Positions 41,919 through 49,801 of a stretch of 64,000 bases of DNA are shown piece by piece. Both the position numbers and the translations under genes were made by a program. Source of the stretch: an uncultured Eubacteriales bacterium (GTDB taxonomy: Bacteria > Bacillota > Clostridia > Oscillospirales > Oscillospiraceae); NCBI GenBank assembly GCA_900316745.1, contig ONEB01000002.1, positions 1 through 64,000 of the forward strand, read 5' to 3'. Numbering within the stretch: the stretch's first letter is position 1; every line of letters starts with the position of its first letter. The notes beneath the pieces are model-generated. The model had not been told where the DNA came from, did no database searches, and saw nothing but the letters and a program-made list of their open reading frames with translations.

Positions 41919-44693
41919 TCACTTTTCTGCTGTTTTGGCCTGATATAGCTTCATCAGTTCCGCGACACAGCTTGATTCCGTCGTGTCTTTGATAGACATA
42001 CCATAGGCCTGCATAACAGCGCGATCATTGTTTTGATGAGCCTGCAACAATTCAGGGAATAAATACATTTCATCGCCGTACATATCCGCTAAACAGTTAT
42101 CAGGATATAGTTTTCGCGCATCAAGGATTGCCTGCGCCGTTCGTTCAATTCTTGCCCGCTGTTCATCAGTTACATCAGGGAACGGGAAATTATAATACAC
42201 GGACGGAGCATAACGATAATCGTTTTTTAACCTGCCTGCTATTGTCCGCATCCATGAATTATGGACGTTGGAGCAGATTATTCCAAACTCATATAGGCTT
42301 GCGTTATATACAAGCACAGCAGAATCACTTGCTATTACATCAGGGGGCAAGAAACCTATCGGTATATAGCGCCGTCCCGATGACGAAACGCGCGGAATAA
42401 TAAGATAATCCGTTTCGGGCTGTCGATTTTGCGTAAACAGGAACGGCTTGTCTGCCGTTTTCTGGATCCTGTCAACGGGGCTTTTAAGCCTGTATTCACG
42501 AATATAGTTAAACCGTTCTATCAATTCAGGAATATGTTTAAACTTGTTAGGACTGACACCAACGAACCAAAAACAATAGCGGCTATAACCCACATCGTTG
42601 ATGAATTCCCGGCTTCCAATAAAAGGCTTTATAACTTCATCCAATTCAGGATATTTTGATAGCAGAGCCGCCCGTTCGCCTGCTGATAATAATAGGCGGC
42701 CATCATCGGCGGGCGGGCTACCCTGAACAACCTTTGCAAGCCCTTTGTTAATGCTTTTACTTCTGTTTTTGATAAACACATCCGGGGCGGGCTTTAAGTA
42801 ACCGTTTATGTGGACAACGATCTTATATTGTTCACCCGAAAACAGCTTTTTGGTTTCTCTGTTAATATACGAGAAACCAACAATAACGCACATAACGGCT
42901 GCCTTTTCTTTCGCTTCACTTGTCCACTTAAAAGTGGTATGGGCAAAGTTTATAATAATGCCGTCCCCTAATAACATTTCCCAAAGCAGATTTACAGATT
43001 CGCCCTGACAAATAGAGTTTGAAGAAACAAATGCGGCTTCTGCTTTGCTGTTTTTCATAAAATCAGCAGCTTTTTTGAACCATCCTGCGACATAGTCCAG
43101 TTTCCCGCCTGCGTTTGATGGTGCAAAGACAGCCTGCATATCATCCGCTTGTGTTTTTGTTCGCATTGCCTGCCCGACAAACGGCGGATTGCCCATGATA
43201 TAATTCAGGGAATACTTGGGAACCACACTTTCCCAATCAATGCGCAGGGCGTTCCCCTCAACAATAGAAGCATTTGTTTTTAGGGGCAGGAAATCAAGAG
43301 GCATAAGAACAATATCTTCTGTCTCTTTCATCATTTGACTTTCAGCAATCCAAAGCGCGGTCTTGGCGACCGTGACCGCAAAATCATTGATTTCTATACC
43401 GTAAAACTGGCTGATTGATACCTGTATCGGGCTGTTGTTTGCATCGCCGAAAGCCATCTGCCCGCGCATCAAAAGCGCAAGCACTTCATTTTCCAGACGG
43501 CGCAGCGATAAATATGTCTCGGTTAAAAAATTCCCGCTGCCTGCCGCCGGATCCAAAAACGACAGCGACGCAAGTTTTGCCTGAAATCCCCGCAGCTTTC
43601 TTTCCTGCGTTTTTATAACGGTTATGCCCTTGATTTCCTCAAATTCTTTTTTCAAATCATCAAGGAACAGCGGGTCAATGACTTTGTGTATATTTTCGAT
43701 AGAGGTATAGTGCATCCCGCCGGAACGCCTTGTTTCCGGGTTCAATGTGCTTTCAAAGACCGCGCCGAAAATTGTCGGGCTGATTTCAGACCAATCAAAA
43801 TTTTCGCTTGCTTTCACTAACAGCAATTCCCGGATTTCATCGGTAAATTGCGGGATTTCAATTTCTTCATCCGCAAACAGCCCGCCGTTGACATAGGGGA
43901 ACTGTGCAAGTGACTGCTTCAAATAGGGGCTTCTATCCTCAATCTTTGTATCGAGCACGCGGAAAAGGCGCACAAGAGCTTCCCGCAAATCCTCTGTGTC
44001 ATATTTGGCGAGATAATCATGGAACATTTCGCGCTTGCCAAATATTCCGGCGTCCTCTGCATACAGGCAGAACACGAGACGGACGCACAGTTTATTCAGG
44101 CTTTTCAGCGTTTGTTCATTTGACGGGTCAATATACTGTTTCAGGAACGCATCATAAATCAGACCGACGATTTCGCCCGCCTGAATGGATATTTCCATTT
44201 CCCGCCGCAAATGCACATTGCCTGTATCGACAAGAAATGAAAGCCTGTAATACTCTTTTTCCAAATCCGCTAACTGTATCTTTTCAGGTTCGCCGCCGGG
44301 CTTTTCCATGTCATAGACATAGAATTCCCCAAAATTGCAGGTGACAACCCAACGCGGATGCTTTGAAAGGGGCAGTTCGGTAATATAACGCTTTGCCTGT
44401 TGGAACGGCGTAAGCAGGGAACCGTCTGATTGCTTTATGGGCTTGTTCAAATCCTTGCCGAGCCCTTTCTGTTCAATCAGCACTTTCGTTTCCGGGATAA
44501 AGCCGTCTATAAAGCTGGTGTGGTCTAAATGCACCTGTTCTTCAAACAGGATAAAGTGCTCGGGATGTTCCACCCCGTACACATCACGAAGCAGGGAGAG
44601 CCAAAAAGACTGGCTTTCCCCTTTTTCATATCCTTTGCCTTTCCAATGCGCCGCGAAAGCCTTAGCCGCCGTCCGCTGCTGTGCGTCTGTCAT
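41919..44693 (-). CDS. Type IIL/IIG restriction-modification fusion (MmeI-like DNA methyltransferase/endonuclease)
   Basis: A 924-residue single-chain enzyme. The N-terminal nuclease-like region contains DGFIPETKVLIEQKG (Asp...Glu-x-Lys, about 61-75), a PD-(D/E)xK motif. A helical connector is followed by an N6-adenine methyltransferase: motif I LDPAAGSGNFLTE (about 380) and motif IV MGNPPFVG (about 498). The C-terminal about 300 residues form the target-recognition and tail region. Such enzymes methylate one strand and cut at a distance from the site. The gene is visibly AT-richer than core genes and has no linked partner, suggesting horizontal gain. A GGGGT ribosome site precedes the ATG. 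Recognition sequence is not predictable here. Confidence 0.88.
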   Translation of the reverse strand: MTDAQQRTAAKAFAAHWKGKGYEKGESQSFWLSLLRDVYGVEHPEHFILFEEQVHLDHTSFIDGFIPETKVLIEQKGLGKDLNKPIKQSDGSLLTPFQQAKRYITELPLSKHPRWVVTCNFGEFYVYDMEKPGGEPEKIQLADLEKEYYRLSFLVDTGNVHLRREMEISIQAGEIVGLIYDAFLKQYIDPSNEQTLKSLNKLCVRLVFCLYAEDAGIFGKREMFHDYLAKYDTEDLREALVRLFRVLDTKIEDRSPYLKQSLAQFPYVNGGLFADEEIEIPQFTDEIRELLLVKASENFDWSEISPTIFGAVFESTLNPETRRSGGMHYTSIENIHKVIDPLFLDDLKKEFEEIKGITVIKTQERKLRGFQAKLASLSFLDPAAGSGNFLTETYLSLRRLENEVLALLMRGQMAFGDANNSPIQVSISQFYGIEINDFAVTVAKTALWIAESQMMKETEDIVLMPLDFLPLKTNASIVEGNALRIDWESVVPKYSLNYIMGNPPFVGQAMRTKTQADDMQAVFAPSNAGGKLDYVAGWFKKAADFMKNSKAEAAFVSSNSICQGESVNLLWEMLLGDGIIINFAHTTFKWTSEAKEKAAVMCVIVGFSYINRETKKLFSGEQYKIVVHINGYLKPAPDVFIKNRSKSINKGLAKVVQGSPPADDGRLLLSAGERAALLSKYPELDEVIKPFIGSREFINDVGYSRYCFWFVGVSPNKFKHIPELIERFNYIREYRLKSPVDRIQKTADKPFLFTQNRQPETDYLIIPRVSSSGRRYIPIGFLPPDVIASDSAVLVYNASLYEFGIICSNVHNSWMRTIAGRLKNDYRYAPSVYYNFPFPDVTDEQRARIERTAQAILDARKLYPDNCLADMYGDEMYLFPELLQAHQNNDRAVMQAYGMSIKDTTESSCVAELMKLYQAKTAEK

Positions 44694-44731
44694 TTCTGTA
44701 CCCCTCTTTCGGGTATAATCATACAGCTAAC

Positions 44732-44760
44732 AGTATAGCACACCCCCACCTCTTTCTCAA
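44732..44760 (-). promoter_or_regulatory. Promoter of the restriction-modification gene
   Basis: Minus strand TTGAGA (44760-44755), 17-base spacer, TATACT (44737-44732). Confidence 0.6.
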
Positions 44761-44882
44761 TACGGTATCAAGCTGTTTTCCACGGTAGCTTTCGGTATCG
44801 GCTTGTATATTTAAGCGACAAACGGGCATAGCAAAACACGGCCGACCTGCACGAAAAACACAGCAGCGTTTTGAGCATCATC

Positions 44883-44960
44883 GTAGGGGGCGGCGTCCCC
44901 GACGCCCCGCTGCTGCCTTGCTTGACGGAAAAACGGGAAGTCGAGGACGCTGTCCCCTAC
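44883..44960. repeat. GTAGGGGCGG-type inverted repeat, copy 2
   Basis: GTAGGGGGCGGCGTCCCCG at the left and CGAGGACGCTGTCCCCTAC at the right form an imperfect inverted repeat. Same GTAGGGG/CCCCTAC ends as the element at 39703-39777. The surrounding 44761-45060 holds no gene. Confidence 0.65.
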
Positions 44961-44980
44961 AAGCAGAATGCTGAAAATGA

Positions 44981-45028
44981 AAATACCTCCTGCCTATTGT
45001 GAAAGGAAATCAGCAATAGGCAGGAGGT
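44981..45028 (-). terminator. Probable terminator of spo0A
   Basis: A perfect 15-bp stem, ACCTCCTGCCTATTG (44985-44999) with CAATAGGCAGGAGGT (45014-45028), about 57 bases past the minus-strand stop, followed on that strand by ATTTTCATTTTC. Confidence 0.7.
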
Positions 45029-45084
45029 GCTTGTTGATTTGGACGTGGTTCGTGCGATTCTTCAAAGCCCTTGTGCTACAATCC

Positions 45085-45876
45085 TTACCGCGTCGCCGCC
45101 ATCTGCTTTCTGCGGAGCGTGAGACTGTCCGCGATCATCGCGATGAATTCCGAATTCGTCGGTTTTCCCTTGATGTTGCTGACCGTATAGCCGAAGAACT
45201 TCTGCAGCACTTCGATATCCCCTCTGTCCCACGCGACCTCGATGGCGTGGCGGATGGCGCGCTCGACGCGGCTGGGCGTGGTGTTGAACTTGCGCGCGAC
45301 CTCGGGGTAGAGCACCTTCGTGACGGCGTTGATGATCTCCATGTCGTTGATCGTGAGGATGATCGCCTCGCGCAGATACTGATAGCCCTTGATGTGGGCG
45401 GGGACGCCGATCTCGTGGATGATATCCGTGACCATGGACTCGAGATTCTGCGTCTCCGTGCGCGGCGCAGCGCCGACCGGCACGCCCGGAAAGTCCAGCA
45501 CCCGCGGTGCCGCAACGGCGCGGACGCGCTCGAGCAGCAGGGAGAGGGACTTGCCCTTGGGCACAAAATAATCCGCGCCCAGCGCGGCACACTCCGTGAT
45601 GACGTACTGGGTATAAAACCGTGTATGGACGATGACGTGCGTGTGGAGCTTTTCGCGGTGCAGCGCCTGCATGACGGCGATGCCGTCGCTTGTCCGCAGC
45701 ACCAGATCCATCACCACTACGTCCGGCTGCAGTCGGCGCACGAGCTCCGGCACCTGTTCACCGTCGTCCGTTGCGCCGACGAGCGTGAGATCGGCGGAAT
45801 CCGAGACCGCCGCCGTGATCGCGCGTCGCATTTCTTCATCCGCGTCCACAAGAAGCACTTTGATTTTGGTTGTCAT
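45085..45876 (-). CDS. spo0A: Sporulation master regulator Spo0A
   Basis: A 263-residue response regulator that, when phosphorylated, switches on sporulation and represses abrB-type genes. The receiver (about 1-120) retains the phospho-acceptor Asp in VVVMDLVL, the Thr in VIVHTRF and the Lys in YFVPKGK. The C-terminal DNA-binding domain (about 145-263) is highly typical: [40 protein letters not shown] and [15 protein letters not shown]. Oddities: the Mg-binding acidic pair is changed (VDADEE instead of ADDN), and the usual MP after the acceptor region and P after Lys are lost. Cys- and Gly-spaced ribosome site CGGAGG. Spo0A boxes lie upstream. Confidence 0.96.
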   Translation of the reverse strand: MTTKIKVLLVDADEEMRRAITAAVSDSADLTLVGATDDGEQVPELVRRLQPDVVVMDLVLRTSDGIAVMQALHREKLHTHVIVHTRFYTQYVITECAALGADYFVPKGKSLSLLLERVRAVAAPRVLDFPGVPVGAAPRTETQNLESMVTDIIHEIGVPAHIKGYQYLREAIILTINDMEIINAVTKVLYPEVARKFNTTPSRVERAIRHAIEVAWDRGDIEVLQKFFGYTVSNIKGKPTNSEFIAMIADSLTLRRKQMAATR

Positions 45877-46086
45877 AATATTTTCCTCCGCATGAATGAC
45901 GTATTTGCGGCCCGCTACCTGCCGATTCTCGCAGTTTCACCGCTGTTGCAACCTAAATTTAGCATAGCCCCCATACGGAAGCAACGCGAAAAAGCGCGAA
46001 TCATTCCAGATTTTTTGTTGACATAATTCAACACACCTCTACGAAATCCATCACATAGTAGCACGAAAACAGAGCGTTCTGCCGGA

Positions 46087-46150
46087 TTTGACAGATTTTG
46101 CGGCGACTTTGGTCGAAATTATGTTAACTTATATTCGACAAAATTCGACA
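46087..46150 (-). promoter_or_regulatory. Candidate Spo0A-box cluster upstream of spo0A
   Basis: On the minus strand: TGTCGAA (46150-46144) and, 3 bases on, TGTCGAA (46140-46134), the second within TTTTGTCGAAT, which matches the extended 0A consensus; a third, TGTCAAA, is at 46093-46087. They lie 210-275 bases upstream of spo0A in its orientation and 3' to the ACT gene, consistent with autoregulation (inference). Confidence 0.5.
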
Positions 46151-46158
46151 GAAAGCCC

Positions 46159-46190
46159 GAAAAAACACCGCAGCCGTCACCGGCTGCGGC
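46159..46190 (-). terminator. Terminator of the ACT-domain gene
   Basis: CCGCAGCCG (46168-46176) pairs with CGGCTGCGG (46181-46189); on the minus strand TGTTTTTT follows. It lies 11 bases past the stop. Confidence 0.8.
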
Positions 46191-46200
46191 AAAAAGCGTT

Positions 46201-46647
46201 TTAACCGGCCATGAGGTGCACGCGCAGGACGCCGGGGCCGGCGCGCAGGGCGGTGAGAAACTGCTCCATGCTCACGCGCATGTGCTGTGTCTCGGCGGTG
46301 ATCGTCACGGGCGCGACGCCGCTCGTGGGGATGCTCTGGTTGATCGTGAGGATGTTTGCGCCGTTGCCCGCGAAGATGGCGAGCACGGAGCTCAGCACGC
46401 CCTGCTTGTCGCGCAGCTCCATGTTGAACGTGACGAGACTGCCCGCCGCCATGCTGCGAAACGGGCTCACGGCGTCTTTATATTTATAGAATGCGCTGCG
46501 GCTGATGTTCACGCGCTCGACGGCCTGCGCCACCGTGCGCGCCTCGCCGGTCTCCAGAAGCTCTTTCGCCTCCACGACGCGCAGGAAGATCTCCGGCAGA
46601 ACGTCCGCCTCGACGATGTAGTAGCGCGGCTTCTTCCGAGGTGCCAT
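46201..46647 (-). CDS. ACT-domain protein (PheB/UPF0735-type)
   Basis: A 148-residue soluble protein. The N-terminal half (about 1-65) includes a helix-turn-helix-like ARTVAQAVERVNISRSAFYK, and the C-terminal half (about 70-146) is an ACT domain: LVTFNMELRDKQGVLSSVLA, ANILTINQSIP. ACT domains sense amino acids. The arrangement matches the PheB/UPF0735 family, often next to homoserine dehydrogenase, which is absent here. A transcription-regulatory role is inferred. AGGAGGCGATCGC leader before the ATG. Confidence 0.88.
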   Translation of the reverse strand: MAPRKKPRYYIVEADVLPEIFLRVVEAKELLETGEARTVAQAVERVNISRSAFYKYKDAVSPFRSMAAGSLVTFNMELRDKQGVLSSVLAIFAGNGANILTINQSIPTSGVAPVTITAETQHMRVSMEQFLTALRAGPGVLRVHLMAG

Positions 46648-46731
46648 GCGATCGCCTCCTTGTTCTCTTGTGTTTGATTATACAACACAATTTTTCGACA
46701 CGCAAGCGCGGAAAACGGCGAGCGCTTGAGG

Positions 46732-46759
46732 TTGAAATTTTTAAAAGCTGTGCTATATT
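46732..46759 (+). promoter_or_regulatory. Promoter of fbp
   Basis: TTGAAA (46732-46737), 16-base spacer, TATATT (46754-46759). The leader then contains a small hairpin CCTCCGG/CCGGAGG (46775-46794) just before the ribosome site. Confidence 0.6.
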
Positions 46760-46813
46760 GGAAGCAGAGAAAGGCCTCCGGTGTGCGCCGGAGGGATGAG
46801 GAGGGTTTGTTTC

Positions 46814-48805
46814 ATGGAAGAGCACAAGACCTATACGCCCGAGGAGCTGCGGTATCTGCGCATGCTTGCGCGGCAGTTTCCCACGGTGCGCGCGGCGGGC
46901 ACGGAAGTCATCAACCTGCAGGCGATCCTGAACCTGCCCAAGGGTACAGAGCACTTCATTTCCGATGTGCACGGCGAGCACGAGGCGTTTCTGCACATTC
47001 TCAACTCCTGCTCCGGCGTGGTGCGCCAGACGCTGGATCAGCTGTTCGGCAACAGCGTGACGAGCGCCGAGCTCGATGAGCTCGCGACGCTGATCTACTA
47101 CCCGCACGAGAAGATGGAGCTCATTCTGCCCCAGGCCGCCGACCCCGAGGAATGGTACCGCATCACGCTGCACCGGCTCGTGGAGGTCTGCCGCGTGGTC
47201 TCCGCGCCCTATACGAGATCGAAGGTGCGCAAGGCGCTGCCGCCGGACTTTGCCTACATCATCAGCGAGCTGCTGCAGACGCCGGAGGACGCGCAGGACC
47301 AGCACGACTACTTTGAAAACATCATTGCCACGGTCATCGAAACGGGGCTCGCGCCGGATCTGATCGCGGCGGTCTGCGCCGTGATCAAGCGCATGGCGGT
47401 CGACCACATGCACATCGTCGGCGATATCTTCGACCGCGGCCCGCGCGCGGACATCATCATGGACTCGCTTTTGAAGTTCCACAGCGTGGACATCCAGTGG
47501 GGCAACCACGATATCCTGTGGATGGGCGCGGCGTCCGGCAGCCGCACGCTCGTGGCGACGGTGCTGGCAAACTCCATCCACTACAACAATCTGGAGGTCG
47601 TCGAGACCGGCTACGGCATCTCGCTGCGCCCGCTCTCGGTGTTCGCAAACGAGGTCTATAAGGACGCCGACACGCACTGCTTCGCCGTGAAGCTCACGGG
47701 CGACGACGCCGACCAGTATTCGGAGAAGGACAAGCTCCTGTCCGCGCGCATGCACAAGGCGATCACGATCATCCTCTTCAAGCTGGAGGGGCAGAAGCTC
47801 ATGCGCCACCCCGAGTACGGCATGGACGACCGTCTCCTGCTCGACAAGATCGACTATGAAAACAAGTGCATCACGATCAACGGCGTGACGTGGCCCCTCG
47901 AGGACACGGACTTCCCGACCGTCGATCCGAAGGATCCCTACACCCTCACCCCGGAGGAGGAGAGCGTCATCGACCAGCTGACCGCCTCGTTCGAGCACAG
48001 TGAGAAGCTGCAGCGCCACATCCGCTTTTTGTATTCCAAGGGCGGCATGTACAAGTGCTACAACGGCAACCTCCTTCTGCACGGCTGCATCCCGATGGCG
48101 GACGACGGCTCGCTTTTGAGCTTCAACTTCGACGGCAGGCCGCGCAGCGGAAAGGAGCTGTTCGACTACTGCGACGTCGCGGCGCGTCAGGCGTATTACT
48201 ACAAGCGCGGCTCGAAGGAACGCAAGCTCGGCATGGACTTTCTGTGGTTCCTCTGGGCGGGGCGCAACAGCCCGATCTTCGGGCGCGACCGCATGACGAC
48301 GTTCGAGCGGCGCCTGATCAAGGACAAGACCGCGTGGGAGGAGCCGAAGAACGCCTACTACACGCTCTATGAAAGCGCGGAGGTCTGCGAGAGGCTGCTT
48401 GAAGAGTTCGGGCTTACGGGGCGGCACCGTCACATCATCAACGGGCACATCCCCGTCAAGGTGAAAAAGGGCGAGCGCCCGATCAAGGGCGGCGGCAAGC
48501 TGATCGTCATCGACGGCGGCTTCTGCAAGGCGTACCAGCCGACCTCCGGCATCGCGGGCTACACGCTGATCTACGACTCCTACGGCTACCGCATCGTTGC
48601 GCACCAGCCGTTCGCCGGACGCAAAAAGGCGATCGAGGAAAACTGGGACATCACGTCGACGTATGAGATCTTCGAGCGCATGAACCACCGACGCAAGATC
48701 GCCCAGACCGACATCGGCACGCAGCTCAAAGCCCAGAGCGACGACCTGAAGCTGCTGCTGCGCGCCTACAAGGACGGCGCCGTGACAGAAGACCACAAAG
48801 AGTGA
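46814..48805 (+). CDS. fbp: Fructose-1,6-bisphosphatase, class III
   Basis: A 663-residue cytoplasmic gluconeogenic phosphatase of the Bacillus Fbp class, unrelated to the common class I enzyme. Metallophosphoesterase motifs are clear: FISDVHGEHEAFLHIL, HIVGDIFDRGPRADII and QWGNHDILWMGA, plus later NGHIPVKVKKGERPIKG. Length (about 640-670) fits the family. The ATG at 46814 is preferred over an in-frame ATG at 46781, which falls within the leader hairpin region; GGAGGG lies between them. Monocistronic, ending at a terminator shared with the convergent peptidase gene. Confidence 0.96.
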   Translation: MEEHKTYTPEELRYLRMLARQFPTVRAAGTEVINLQAILNLPKGTEHFISDVHGEHEAFLHILNSCSGVVRQTLDQLFGNSVTSAELDELATLIYYPHEKMELILPQAADPEEWYRITLHRLVEVCRVVSAPYTRSKVRKALPPDFAYIISELLQTPEDAQDQHDYFENIIATVIETGLAPDLIAAVCAVIKRMAVDHMHIVGDIFDRGPRADIIMDSLLKFHSVDIQWGNHDILWMGAASGSRTLVATVLANSIHYNNLEVVETGYGISLRPLSVFANEVYKDADTHCFAVKLTGDDADQYSEKDKLLSARMHKAITIILFKLEGQKLMRHPEYGMDDRLLLDKIDYENKCITINGVTWPLEDTDFPTVDPKDPYTLTPEEESVIDQLTASFEHSEKLQRHIRFLYSKGGMYKCYNGNLLLHGCIPMADDGSLLSFNFDGRPRSGKELFDYCDVAARQAYYYKRGSKERKLGMDFLWFLWAGRNSPIFGRDRMTTFERRLIKDKTAWEEPKNAYYTLYESAEVCERLLEEFGLTGRHRHIINGHIPVKVKKGERPIKGGGKLIVIDGGFCKAYQPTSGIAGYTLIYDSYGYRIVAHQPFAGRKKAIEENWDITSTYEIFERMNHRRKIAQTDIGTQLKAQSDDLKLLLRAYKDGAVTEDHKE

Positions 48806-48807
48806 TA

Positions 48808-48848
48808 AAAAACATGCACAGGCGGTAATGCCTGTGCATGTGATTTTT
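48808..48848. terminator. Bidirectional terminator between fbp and the C39-like gene
   Basis: ACATGCACAGGC pairs perfectly with GCCTGTGCATGT; A-rich on the left and T-rich on the right. It overlaps the stop of the minus-strand gene. Confidence 0.88.
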
Positions 48849-49674
48849 AAAGCTTCGTAAATGCCCAGCCGCCGCGGATCTGGGGCTCGAGCTCCGCGAA
48901 CGACCATGTCCGCATCGAGCGGGTGCGGCTGTTGGGGTCGTTGATGATGATGCCGCCGTTTTCGGCGATGCCGGTGAGCACGATGTAGTGCCCGTGCAGC
49001 GTGAAGTCGCCGGGACCCATGATGCAGATGATCGGCGTGCCGGCAGAGAGCGTCTGCCAGAAATAATCGTTGGAGAGCGTGATGCCCGAAGCGCGCAGCC
49101 CGAGCGCGGCGGAGCCCTCGGAGAAGAGCGCCCATTTCGTGCCGCTGCCGACCTCGTTGTAGCCGTGCTCCTCGGCATAGCGCGCCATCCAGAGCGGGTC
49201 GTGCTCCGTGTGGCCGGTGAGGAAAATGTCTACCATCGAAAGGCAGGTCGGGCCGCAGCCGGAGCGGGCGAAGAAGTTTTCGTTGTAGCTTTCATAGCCC
49301 CAGCGCTCGTCCCACTGGTAGAGCCGGGGAACGCTCTCGGAGCCCGCGAGATCAGAGAGATCAATCTCCGGGTGCAGGTCGTGGCGCGTCGGGTAGTGCG
49401 CGACGAACATCCACGCGTCGGGGTTCACCGCGAACAGCTCCTGCAGCGCCTGGGGGATGTCGTCCGCCGTGTAGTACGGCCGGGGAATCTTCGGCAGGGG
49501 CGTGCTCGCCGCGACGGAGACGGGCTCGACGGTCTGGATCGTAAACGTGAGCCGGTCCTTCAGCCCGAACCACATCGCGCAGCCGAGCGCCACGCCCAGA
49601 AGAATCTGCGCCGTCACGAGCGCGGCTGTATGCACTTTTTGCTTCGCGGTATCGCTGATGCTGATGATCGTCAC
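48847..49674 (-). CDS. Membrane-anchored C39-like cysteine peptidase-family protein
   Basis: A 275-residue protein with an N-terminal membrane segment (about 16-38) and a papain-like peptidase_C39_2 domain (about 100-275). Catalytic-type motifs: FFARSGCGPTCLSMVDIFL (Cys near 140), GDFTLHGHYIVLTGI (His) and IINDPNS (Asp/Asn). Such proteins are bacteriocin-processing-like or wall-associated peptidases; the substrate is unknown. The start is GTG at 49674, with GGAGG 7 bases upstream; no ATG fits. Not clearly in an operon: the permease gene downstream of the next hairpin reads the same way but lies upstream of it in transcription and is terminated. Confidence 0.85.
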   Translation of the reverse strand: MTIISISDTAKQKVHTAALVTAQILLGVALGCAMWFGLKDRLTFTIQTVEPVSVAASTPLPKIPRPYYTADDIPQALQELFAVNPDAWMFVAHYPTRHDLHPEIDLSDLAGSESVPRLYQWDERWGYESYNENFFARSGCGPTCLSMVDIFLTGHTEHDPLWMARYAEEHGYNEVGSGTKWALFSEGSAALGLRASGITLSNDYFWQTLSAGTPIICIMGPGDFTLHGHYIVLTGIAENGGIIINDPNSRTRSMRTWSFAELEPQIRGGWAFTKL

Positions 49675-49764
49675 GTTTCTGCCTCCTTCCCGCGTTTTCG
49701 ACGGCTTGTCCGCCGGAGAATGCAAGTTTACCATAAAAGGAAACAAAAAGCAACAACAAAATAC

Positions 49765-49795
49765 AAAAAAGGCAGCGCATGTTTGCGCTGCCTTT
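49765..49795 (-). terminator. Terminator of the GntR-ABC operon
   Basis: AAAGGCAGCGC pairs with GCGCTGCCTTT; on the minus strand TTTTTTGTAT follows. It is 6 bases past the permease stop. Confidence 0.88.
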
Positions 49796-49801
49796 CGGAT
49801 A

